DNA from: Pelagimonas varians
GTDB taxonomy: Bacteria; Pseudomonadota; Alphaproteobacteria; Rhodobacterales; Rhodobacteraceae
Length of the DNA stretch: 64,000 bases
Assembly: GCF_003208435.1 (NCBI RefSeq)
Contig: NZ_QKMF01000006.1
Span: 217,200 to 281,199 of the forward strand
Direction: 5' to 3'
Made by a program: the position numbers and the translations under genes. Under the pieces are notes generated by a model that had not been told where the DNA came from, searched no databases, and worked only from the letters and a program-made list of their open reading frames with translations. Positions 43,430-51,103 of the stretch are shown here, piece by piece; positions within the stretch are counted from its first letter, which is position 1, and each line of letters begins with the position of its first letter.

Positions 43430-44332
43430 CTATTCGCTGGCGGGCGGGGCGGTGTCCGCCTCCGAACTCATGCCATCCAGCGTTGTCATCAAATGGGTTA
43501 CTTGCCCATCCAGCCATGCCCGCGCGGCATCAACCTTGATCACATAGGTTTCTAACACGGGCTGCGCTTGCGGCAGTTTTTGCGAAATCTGCGGAGCATA
43601 AGCATAGACCCCGATCGCCACCCCCGCCAAAATCACCATGGTGAAAAAGCCTTTGCCAAAACCTGAACTCCCCTTGGAAGGTTTTGTGGGGAATTCTTGG
43701 CCTTTCGCGGTGTCGATCACTCTCGGCTCAGAGCTTGAACGCAAAGTTTGGTTGATCTCTTCGACATCCGGCAATAGATCGCGGCGCGATCCGGCCGCCG
43801 CCGCTGCTGCCGTGGCCTGTGCCAGCGCATGGCCTTGTGCTGCGGCGGGTTCATTCACGGGGGCCGACGGAGCGGCGGCGTCTTCGCCCCGCATGCGCGC
43901 CATTTGCTCTCGAGATTCTCGGGACCGGCGGGCTTGTTCATTGTCAGCGGGGGCCTGGAGGCCAAGATCCGGCTGGCTTTCAAGGGAATCGCCTGCGCGC
44001 AGGTTGGCCTCAAAATCGCGCTCTTCGCGAAACAGCTCGGCCATATCGGGGTCGATACGGCGCGGTTTTGCCTGAACAGGCGGCGTTTCAGCGGGCTGTG
44101 CTTCGGCGGCTTGCGGGTCAGAAGGGGGGGCAGGCGGTTCGGTCGCCCATTCGGTCTCTGGAACCGGCTGGTTCAAATCCTCTGCCGGGCTTTGTTCATG
44201 GTCAGGGTGGCCTTGAAACCACGTGTGACCACAATTGGAACATTGCACGTCCCGGCCCGCTTCGGGGACCACGTCCACCGGTACTTCGTATTGTGCCCCG
44301 CAGTTCGGGCAGATCAACCGCATCCTTCTCAC
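43430..44332 (-). CDS. MJ0042-type zinc-ribbon membrane protein
   Basis: 300 residues. The N-terminal zinc ribbon has two CxxC pairs (CPNCGAQY and CSNCGHTW). A long Pro/Ala/Glu-rich disordered stretch follows (about 45-190), then one transmembrane helix (about 228-247, MVILAGVAIGVYAYA) and a short C-terminal domain. Related MJ0042/DUF3426 proteins have no firm function. The GTG at 44332 is chosen because AAGGTG lies at a good distance; an ATG three codons on has no usable spacing. Divergent from ftsE. Confidence 0.83.
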   Translation of the reverse strand: MRRMRLICPNCGAQYEVPVDVVPEAGRDVQCSNCGHTWFQGHPDHEQSPAEDLNQPVPETEWATEPPAPPSDPQAAEAQPAETPPVQAKPRRIDPDMAELFREERDFEANLRAGDSLESQPDLGLQAPADNEQARRSRESREQMARMRGEDAAAPSAPVNEPAAAQGHALAQATAAAAAAGSRRDLLPDVEEINQTLRSSSEPRVIDTAKGQEFPTKPSKGSSGFGKGFFTMVILAGVAIGVYAYAPQISQKLPQAQPVLETYVIKVDAARAWLDGQVTHLMTTLDGMSSEADTAPPASE

Positions 44333-44483
44333 GTTCTGTCACCTTACTGAAACTGGGGCTCTTTTCGCGACAATAGGTTGCATGGATCGGCGGTAAAAGT
44401 CCAATTGTTAACTGGCGACGTTGCAACCTTGTCTCAGCTACGTCAAAACAGGGCAATTGCGGTAGTCAAAAGGCAGTCTTGGC

Positions 44484-45161
44484 GTGATCGAGCTGAACAA
44501 CGTGGCCTATAGCTATGGCGGTGACGCCCTGTTGAATGACATTACGTTCAGCCTAGCCCCTGGGTCTTTTCATTTTCTGACCGGCCCGTCAGGATCGGGC
44601 AAAACAACCTTTTTGAAGTTATGCTACGGGGCCTTGCTGCCGACCGAAGGCGATATCCGCATTTTCGACCATTCGGCCAAGGATATGGGCCGTGACGCTG
44701 TGGCCTATGCGCGGCGGCGGATCGGAGTTGTTCATCAAGACTGTAAGTTTCTCGATCATCTTCCTTTGGACGAGAACATCGCCTTGCCGCTGACCGTTTC
44801 GGGGCAAGCGACGCCTGATCAGGTTGCCAACTTGAACGAGTTGATGTCCTGGGTGGGGCTGACCGGTAAAGGCGATGCTTTGCCGCCTGAATTGTCCGGC
44901 GGTGAGAGGCAGCGCGCAGCGCTGGCGCGGGCTTTGATTATGTCGCCCGATGTGATTTTGGCGGATGAGCCGACCGGCAATGTCGATTGGGAAATGTCGC
45001 AGCGCCTTTTGCGGCTGCTGATTGAGCTCAATAAAATGGGCAAAACAGTGATGATTGCGACCCATGATCTAGCCTTGATCCGCGCGGCCAAAGCGCAGGT
45101 GTCGGCGCGGGTTCTACGGATTTCGAACAACGCGTTGCAATCTGCGGGGGTGGATCTGTGA
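44484..45161 (+). CDS. ftsE: Cell-division ABC ATPase FtsE
   Basis: A 225-residue ATPase working with FtsX to regulate septal peptidoglycan hydrolases. Walker A GPSGSGKT (34-41), an HQDCKFLDHLPLDENIALPL Q-loop region typical of FtsE, LSGGERQRAALARAL, and ADEPTGNVDW. GTG start at 44484; four-base overlap with ftsX. Confidence 0.93.
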   Translation: MIELNNVAYSYGGDALLNDITFSLAPGSFHFLTGPSGSGKTTFLKLCYGALLPTEGDIRIFDHSAKDMGRDAVAYARRRIGVVHQDCKFLDHLPLDENIALPLTVSGQATPDQVANLNELMSWVGLTGKGDALPPELSGGERQRAALARALIMSPDVILADEPTGNVDWEMSQRLLRLLIELNKMGKTVMIATHDLALIRAAKAQVSARVLRISNNALQSAGVDL

Positions 45162-46063
45162 AACGGTTTTTAGAGTTCCTGTCACCGTTGCTGCGGGTTG
45201 ATGCGGGCGCGGACCGTGTGGTGCCGCCATCCGGGTTTACGGTGCGCCTGACAGTTTTCACTGCGGCAGCTATGGCGTTCTTGACGGTTTTTGCATTGGC
45301 TTTGTCGTTGGCATCGGGGCGTTTGGCGCAGACTTGGGGGGATGACCTTGCGCGGTCATCGACCATCCGCATTTCTGCACCAGCTGGCCAGATGGCGGCC
45401 CAGACCGAGGCGGCGTTGAAAGTATTGACGCAAACACCCGGTGTGGAGTCTGCCCGTGCTTTGACCACAGAAGAACAAAAAGCACTGTTGGAACCCTGGT
45501 TTGGTCCGGGGTTGCCAATTGAAAGCCTGCCGGTGCCGCAGTTGATTGATGTGGCCGAAACCTCTGAAGGGTTTGATTCTGACGGTCTACGCCTGCGCCT
45601 TCAGGCCGAGGCACCCGGCGCTGTTTTGGATGAACACAACCGGTGGCGGCGCCCCTTGGTTGCAGCAGCGGGGCGGCTTAAACTGCTGGGCTGGGTGTCG
45701 ATCTTGCTAATCACAGCAACAACGGCGGCAATGGTAACCTTGGCTGCGAATGCGTCGCTGGCGGCCAATGCGCAGGTGATCGAAGTCTTGCGCTTGGTAG
45801 GTGCGACCGACGGATATATCGCGTCAGCATTTGTGCGGCGCTATACAGTGCGGGTTTTGACCGGGGCGGCAGTTGGCACGGTTGCTGGGCTTTTGGCGAT
45901 ATTGCTTATGCCCGGCAGCAACGATGCAGGCGGTTTTTTGACGGGTTTGCGGTTTGAGGGCTGGCACTGGTTCTGGCCGGCGTTTGTGCCGCCATTGGCC
46001 GCAGTGGTGGCCTTCGCAGCAACACAGGGCGCCGCACGGCGCGTATTGGGGGAATTGGCCTGA
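45158..46063 (+). CDS. ftsX: Cell-division membrane protein FtsX
   Basis: 301 residues: a cytoplasmic N terminus, TM1 (about 28-50), an extracytoplasmic domain (about 50-175) that in model organisms contacts murein-hydrolase activators, and three C-terminal helices. The GTG start overlaps the ftsE stop. The stop shares one base with the plsC start, so ftsE, ftsX, plsC and the following gene form one operon. Confidence 0.9.
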   Translation: MKRFLEFLSPLLRVDAGADRVVPPSGFTVRLTVFTAAAMAFLTVFALALSLASGRLAQTWGDDLARSSTIRISAPAGQMAAQTEAALKVLTQTPGVESARALTTEEQKALLEPWFGPGLPIESLPVPQLIDVAETSEGFDSDGLRLRLQAEAPGAVLDEHNRWRRPLVAAAGRLKLLGWVSILLITATTAAMVTLAANASLAANAQVIEVLRLVGATDGYIASAFVRRYTVRVLTGAAVGTVAGLLAILLMPGSNDAGGFLTGLRFEGWHWFWPAFVPPLAAVVAFAATQGAARRVLGELA

Positions 46064-46800
46064 TGCAATGGCTCAAGTCGCTGATCTTTGTGATCTATAT
46101 CTATGCCTTTATGGCGGTTTGGGGAATCTTGTGTTTCCCGTTGTTGCTGCATCCGAAGGGGGCGCGGTGGACGTGTGGGCGTTATGCGGCCCATGTTTTG
46201 TGGATGGCCCGAGTGACCTTGGGGATCCGTTCGGAGGTGCGCGGCACCGCCCCAACTGGTCAGGTGGTGATTGCGGCCAAGCACCAAAGCTTCCTCGACA
46301 TCATGATAATTTACAACGCGGTCCCCAGCGCCAAATTTATCATGAAGCGCGAACTGATCTATACACCGTTCATTGGCCAATATGCTTGGCGTCTGGGCTG
46401 CGTTCCCGTGAATCGTGGCAAGCGAGGGCAGGCCATCGCCAAGATGTTGGCAGATGTTAAAAAAGGCGCTGCGGAACCCGGCCAATTGGTGATCTATTCT
46501 CAGGGGACGCGGGTCGCTCCGGGCGATTACAAACCCTATAAAATCGGCACCGCGGCTATTTACAAGGAAACCGGTTTTCCATGTGTCCCAGCTGCAACCA
46601 ATGTCGGTTTGCTTTGGCCCCGCAAAGGCATTTTGCGAAAACCCGGCTTGGCTGTGGTCGAGTTTTTAGATCCTATTCCACCGGGTGTCGAAAAATCAGC
46701 CTTCATGGCCCAGCTTGAAACGCAAGTCGAAGCCAAATCTAATGAGCTTATGCAGGAGCTGGGGTTTGATGCGCAAAGTCACATCGCAAGCGGCACTTGA
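46063..46800 (+). CDS. plsC: 1-acyl-sn-glycerol-3-phosphate acyltransferase
   Basis: 245 residues, a membrane-associated acyltransferase making phosphatidic acid. The catalytic H(X4)D motif is KHQSFLD near residue 74, and the substrate motif YSQGTR occurs where the family has an FPEGTR-type sequence. An N-terminal membrane helix (about 5-28) is present. Its end overlaps the next gene by 32 bases. Co-transcription with ftsEX links envelope lipid synthesis and division. Confidence 0.88.
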   Translation: MQWLKSLIFVIYIYAFMAVWGILCFPLLLHPKGARWTCGRYAAHVLWMARVTLGIRSEVRGTAPTGQVVIAAKHQSFLDIMIIYNAVPSAKFIMKRELIYTPFIGQYAWRLGCVPVNRGKRGQAIAKMLADVKKGAAEPGQLVIYSQGTRVAPGDYKPYKIGTAAIYKETGFPCVPAATNVGLLWPRKGILRKPGLAVVEFLDPIPPGVEKSAFMAQLETQVEAKSNELMQELGFDAQSHIASGT

Positions 46801-47371
46801 TGCGCTTTATGAGGCTCCGGTGGAGCTTGCAATCCGCAAGGTCGCGCGCCAGCTAACGCCACTCTATCAACGTTGGATCGAAGGCGCACGGTTTTGCGTT
46901 TTGTCCACCGTGGGGCCGAATGGCGTGCATGGAACGCCGCGCGGCGACGATGGACCGGTTGTTCGGATCGCCGATGAGAAGACAATTCATATGCCCGATT
47001 GGCGCGGTAACAACCGTCTGGATGCGCTTCGTGATATTGTGCATGACGGGCGGGTTGCGCTGTTGTTTCTGGTGCCAGGGTCCAAAACAACAGTACGGGT
47101 AAACGGACGCGCTTTTCTAACCGACGACGAACCTTTGCGCCGCAGCTTTGCCCGCAAAACGATGCTTCCGGCAACGGTGATCGTGATTGAGGTCGATGAA
47201 GTTTTCACACAGTGCGCAAAGGCTCTGATGCGTTCAGGTCTATGGAGCCGCGATGACGCCGAGACAGTGCCGACAGTGGGTGAAATATTGGAAGACATGA
47301 CCAATGGCGATGTCGAGGCCAAACCCTACGACGCTAGCTATGTAGAAAATGCCAAGCCGCGCATGTGGTGA
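46769..47371 (+). CDS. Pyridoxamine-5'-phosphate-oxidase-fold flavoprotein
   Basis: A 200-residue split-barrel flavin-binding family protein. Text such as FCVLSTVGPNGVHGTPRGDDGPVVRI and WRGNNRLDALRDI fits the PNPOx-like subgroup seen in MSMEG_1061-type proteins, whose substrate is unknown. The ATG at 46769 has AGGAG upstream and lies inside the end of plsC, suggesting coupling. Confidence 0.83.
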   Translation: MRKVTSQAALDALYEAPVELAIRKVARQLTPLYQRWIEGARFCVLSTVGPNGVHGTPRGDDGPVVRIADEKTIHMPDWRGNNRLDALRDIVHDGRVALLFLVPGSKTTVRVNGRAFLTDDEPLRRSFARKTMLPATVIVIEVDEVFTQCAKALMRSGLWSRDDAETVPTVGEILEDMTNGDVEAKPYDASYVENAKPRMW

Positions 47372-47396
47372 GCGGCAATTTAGACAGTTGAAATTT

Positions 47397-47428
47397 AAAA
47401 GCGCCCGGATCAAATCCGGGCGCTTTTT
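47397..47428. terminator. Bidirectional terminator between the PNPOx-like gene and lpd
   Basis: A perfect 14-base stem, AAAAGCGCCCGGAT (47397-47410) with ATCCGGGCGCTTTT (47414-47427), three-base loop CAA. The A-run on one side and T-run on the other serve both convergent genes. Confidence 0.92.
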
Positions 47429-47454
47429 AGTTTGCTGTTGAAAAGCGCAAGCGC

Positions 47455-48843
47455 TTACGCGTGAATCGCACCGCTTCCGCAGGCCAAGGCCGCTTCGCGG
47501 ACAGCTTCCGAGAAGGTCGGGTGGGCGTGACAAGTTAGTGCCACATCCTCGGCCGAGGCTCCGAATTCCATGGCAACACAGATTTCATGGATCAGATCGC
47601 CGGCACCGGGGCCAATAATGTGGCAGCCAAGAACACGGTCGGTGTCTTTGTCGGCCAGCAATTTTACGAAACCGTCGCCTTGGAACACGGCTTTGGCGCG
47701 GGCATTGCCCATGAAGGAAAACTTGCCAACCTTATAGGCGCGGCCTTCTTCTTTCAGTTGATCTTCGGTCTTTCCGACAGACGCGACTTCGGGTGCGGTG
47801 TAGATCACGCCGGGGATCACGTCGTAGTTCACGTGGCCATGTTTGCCAGCGATGACTTCGGCGGCTGCCATGCCTTCGTCTTCGGCTTTGTGCGCCAACA
47901 TCGGACCGTCGATCGCATCGCCGATGGCAAAGATTCCCGGAACGTTGGTGCGCCACTGGTTGTCTGTCTTGATCTGGCCGCGTGGGCTGATCTCGACACC
48001 CAAGGCTTCGAGCCCCAGTCCATCGGTGAATGGCTTACGTCCGGTTGCAACCAAAACAGTATCCGCATCGATGGTGTGTTCGCTGTCATCCTTGCGCAGT
48101 TTGTAGGTCAGCTTTGCCTTGGTTTTGGTGGTTTCAACTTTTTGAACCGCCGCACCCATGGTGAACTCAATGCCCTGCTTTTTCAGCAGTTTTTGGAAGT
48201 TGCGCTGCACTTCGGCATCCATGCCGGGGGTGATGACATCCAAGAATTCAATGACCTGAACTTCGGAACCCAAACGGGCGTAAACCGACCCAAGTTCCAA
48301 GCCAATTACACCAGCACCGATTACGGCCAGTTTCTTTGGAATCTTTTTGAGCTCAAGCGCACCGGTCGAGCTGACGACGATGTTTTCGTCGATCTCAACG
48401 CCGGGGATGCTGGACGGTTCTGAGCCAGAGGCCACGATGATGTTTTTGGCCTCATGGACCTCATCTCCGACTTTGACCTTGCCGGCTTCCGGGATGGAAC
48501 CCCAGCCTTTGAGCCAGTCGATCTTGTTCTTTTTGAACAAGAATTCGATGCCTTTGGTGTTCTGGCCAACCACGTCGGATTTATAGGCCTTCATCTGGTC
48601 CCAATCGACCGAAGGCGATTTGCCTTTCAGGCCCATGGTGGCAAAGTTATGTTCGGCTTCGTGCAGCTGGTGCGTCGCGTGCAGCAGCGCTTTGGAGGGA
48701 ATGCAGCCCACATTCAGGCAAGTGCCGCCAAGGGTGTCACGCCCTTCGACACAAGCTGTTTTCAGTCCCAATTGCGCGCAGCGAATGGCTGCTACATAGC
48801 CGCCAGGGCCCGCACCGATTACGATCACATCATAATTGGCCAT
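47455..48843 (-). CDS. lpd: Dihydrolipoyl dehydrogenase (E3)
   Basis: A 462-residue FAD-dependent E3 component reoxidising dihydrolipoyl groups of 2-oxoacid dehydrogenases. FAD site [12 protein letters not shown], redox pair Cys42/Cys47 in [12 protein letters not shown] site [19 protein letters not shown], and C-terminal [13 protein letters not shown] with the catalytic His-Glu. Last gene of the minus-strand TCA cluster, so it most likely serves the 2-oxoglutarate complex encoded by sucA and sucB. Confidence 0.96.
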   Translation of the reverse strand: MANYDVIVIGAGPGGYVAAIRCAQLGLKTACVEGRDTLGGTCLNVGCIPSKALLHATHQLHEAEHNFATMGLKGKSPSVDWDQMKAYKSDVVGQNTKGIEFLFKKNKIDWLKGWGSIPEAGKVKVGDEVHEAKNIIVASGSEPSSIPGVEIDENIVVSSTGALELKKIPKKLAVIGAGVIGLELGSVYARLGSEVQVIEFLDVITPGMDAEVQRNFQKLLKKQGIEFTMGAAVQKVETTKTKAKLTYKLRKDDSEHTIDADTVLVATGRKPFTDGLGLEALGVEISPRGQIKTDNQWRTNVPGIFAIGDAIDGPMLAHKAEDEGMAAAEVIAGKHGHVNYDVIPGVIYTAPEVASVGKTEDQLKEEGRAYKVGKFSFMGNARAKAVFQGDGFVKLLADKDTDRVLGCHIIGPGAGDLIHEICVAMEFGASAEDVALTCHAHPTFSEAVREAALACGSGAIHA

Positions 48844-48898
48844 TTCACTCTCCTAGTTTGGCCGATGGTCAGGCCGCTGTGGCCCATCCAGTCGAAAT

Positions 48899-49288
48899 TC
48901 AAATAAGTGCCAATATTAAAATTGCCACTGTTGCACCGAAACCCACAAACCAAATCAACGTCCGCCAAGGGGACAAGCCCCAATAGTAGGCGGGCAGATA
49001 GGCCACGCGGGATATCAAAAACAGCAAAGCCCAAAGACCTGTCCAAGTAGTGGCTTTGTCTGCATAGGTGATCACGAAAACCGCGATCGAAAAGAGGACA
49101 AGCGCCTCAAAATGGTTGTTCATGGCGCGTTGCAAGCGCCCTGCCTTGCCGGACAGCTGCCGCGGCTCGTCTCGTGCGCCCATTGTGTAACGCGGCCCGA
49201 CTTGTAGGTTGGCCGAAAGGGCGTAAAAGCCGAAATGCACCACTTGCCACAATGTGGCCAAGGTCAGGTATGTGAGCTCAGCTGTCAT
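48899..49288 (-). CDS. MAPEG-family membrane protein
   Basis: 129 residues with four hydrophobic helices and the MAPEG pattern (GARDEPRQLSGKAGRLQRAMNNHFEAL near 47-73). Family members include eicosanoid and glutathione-linked membrane enzymes; bacterial functions are mostly unknown. The ATG at 49288 is chosen because the first helix starts there. It lies between the zinc-ribbon orf and lpd. Confidence 0.85.
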   Translation of the reverse strand: MTAELTYLTLATLWQVVHFGFYALSANLQVGPRYTMGARDEPRQLSGKAGRLQRAMNNHFEALVLFSIAVFVITYADKATTWTGLWALLFLISRVAYLPAYYWGLSPWRTLIWFVGFGATVAILILALI

Positions 49289-49393
49289 AAGGTGCCATGC
49301 ACAGAAAGATATCGGGATGAGACATCGCGGAGCTGACCACTGACCCGGATGCATAGCTGGCACTAGGACCGCATTTGGTGAACCATGTGTTGG

Positions 49394-49609
49394 TCAAAGG
49401 CTTTCCCCCACCAAGTCCGCGCAATCAGGACATCTGAGAATTTGGCGCAACCCGTCATTTTCTTTTAAGAAAGGCCCGCTCCGCTGAAAGCGGACATAGG
49501 CCGGGCCTTCCCCGTTTTTCGAATTTGGCCCGACCCCGATTATTTTGACAACCTCACCTGACAAACCACAGGTGCGGCATGTCAGGCGGGTAGGCTTCAG
49601 GTAGGCCAA
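49394..49609 (-). CDS. Small putative zinc-ribbon protein
   Basis: 71 residues with two CxxC pairs, CRTCGLSG near the N terminus and CPDCADL near the C terminus, suggesting a zinc-ribbon fold. Start TTG at 49609, six bases past the sucB stop, without a convincing ribosome-binding site, so translation would depend on coupling to sucB. I do not recognise the family. The conserved-looking cysteine spacing and tight position argue for a real gene. Confidence 0.55.
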   Translation of the reverse strand: MAYLKPTRLTCRTCGLSGEVVKIIGVGPNSKNGEGPAYVRFQRSGPFLKENDGLRQILRCPDCADLVGESL

Positions 49610-49615
49610 GGCTGT

Positions 49616-51100
49616 TTACAGATCCATCAGCAGACGGCGGGGATCTTCGAGCGCTTCTTTGACCCGAACAAGGAAGGTCACCGCGCCTTTGCCGTCAACG
49701 ATACGGTGATCGTAGGACAGCGCCAGATACATCATTGGGCGGATAACAACCTGACCATTGATCGCCATCGGGCGGTCCTGGATCTTGTGCATGCCAAGGA
49801 TGCCAGACTGTGGCGGGTTCAAGATTGGCGAAGACATGAGTGAGCCGTACACGCCGCCGTTGGAAATGGTGAACGTGCCGCCCTGCATTTCTGCCATCGA
49901 CAATTTGCCGTCGCGGGCGCGTCTGCCCTTTTCAGCAATTGCTTTTTCGATATCTGCAAAACCCATGGCATCTGCGTCGCGGATAACCGGAACAACCAGA
50001 CCCGTTGGCGTACCAGCGGCCACACCCATGTGAACGAAGTTTTTGTACACGATGTCGGTGCCATCAATCTCGGCGTTGACCTCAGGTACTTCCTTCAGGG
50101 CATGACAGCAGGCTTTGGTGAAGAAGGACATAAAGCCCAAACGCGCGCCGTGCTTTTTCTCAAACTCGTCTTTGTACTGTTTGCGCAGCGCCATTACCTC
50201 GGTCATGTCGACTTCGTTGTAGGTGGTCAGCATGGCCGCGTTGTTCTGGCTGTCTTTCAGACGCTTGGCGATGGTCTGGCGCAGACGGGTCATTTTCACA
50301 CGCTCTTCGCGGGCGGCATCGTCCGCTGAGACAGGTGCGCGTGGTGCAGAAGCCGCTGGTTTTGGCGCAGCGGTTACTGCCGCAACGGCAGCGGCGACAT
50401 CGGCCTTGGTGGCGCGGCCATCGCGGCCTGTACCTGTAACGGCGTCGCGGGAAATCCCGGCTTCTGCCATGGCTTTTTCAGCAGCAGGACCATCTTTGAT
50501 ATCCTGAGCACCGGCAGGAGCAGCAGCGGCAGGCGCGGCAGTTGCTGCGGCTGGGGCAGATGCGCCGGCACCACCAGAGATCACGGCCAGTTTGGCAGTG
50601 GCATCAACAGTTGCGCCTTCGGCGGCAATGATTTCAGCCAAAACACCGGCAGCAGGCGCGGGCACTTCGACCGACACCTTGTCGGTTTCCAACTCACATA
50701 GCATTTCGTCTTGGGCAACGGTGTCGCCGACTTTTTTGAACCATGTCGAAACCGTTGCTTCAGTCACGGATTCGCCAAGGGTCGGCACCATTACGTCAAC
50801 ATTTGCAGCCGCCGCAGGGGCCGCAGCAGCCGGAGCCGCTGCAGCAGCAGGGGCCGCCGCGCTTGCGCCTTCGGTGATGTTGGCCAGTAGGGCATCAACA
50901 CCCACTGTTTCGCCTTCGGCAGCAACGATATCGCCCAATGTGCCAGCGACGGGCGACGGGACTTCGACGGTGACTTTGTCGGTTTCCAGCTCGCAGAGCA
51001 TTTCGTCAACGGCGACGGCATCGCCGGGTTTCTTGAACCATGTGGCAACCGTGGCTTCGGTTACGGATTCGCCTAAGGTGGGGACGCGGACTTCGGTCAT
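49616..51100 (-). CDS. sucB: Dihydrolipoyllysine succinyltransferase (E2o), two lipoyl domains
   Basis: The E2 core of 2-oxoglutarate dehydrogenase. 494 residues with two lipoyl domains (lipoyl lysines Lys42 and Lys141, both in CELETDK), each followed by an Ala/Pro linker, then a peripheral subunit-binding domain (about 210-245) and the catalytic domain with SYDHRIVDG near the C terminus. E. coli SucB has one lipoyl domain. It starts three bases after the sucA stop. Confidence 0.96.
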   Translation of the reverse strand: MTEVRVPTLGESVTEATVATWFKKPGDAVAVDEMLCELETDKVTVEVPSPVAGTLGDIVAAEGETVGVDALLANITEGASAAAPAAAAAPAAAAPAAAANVDVMVPTLGESVTEATVSTWFKKVGDTVAQDEMLCELETDKVSVEVPAPAAGVLAEIIAAEGATVDATAKLAVISGGAGASAPAAATAAPAAAAPAGAQDIKDGPAAEKAMAEAGISRDAVTGTGRDGRATKADVAAAVAAVTAAPKPAASAPRAPVSADDAAREERVKMTRLRQTIAKRLKDSQNNAAMLTTYNEVDMTEVMALRKQYKDEFEKKHGARLGFMSFFTKACCHALKEVPEVNAEIDGTDIVYKNFVHMGVAAGTPTGLVVPVIRDADAMGFADIEKAIAEKGRRARDGKLSMAEMQGGTFTISNGGVYGSLMSSPILNPPQSGILGMHKIQDRPMAINGQVVIRPMMYLALSYDHRIVDGKGAVTFLVRVKEALEDPRRLLMDL

Positions 51101-51103
51101 ATC

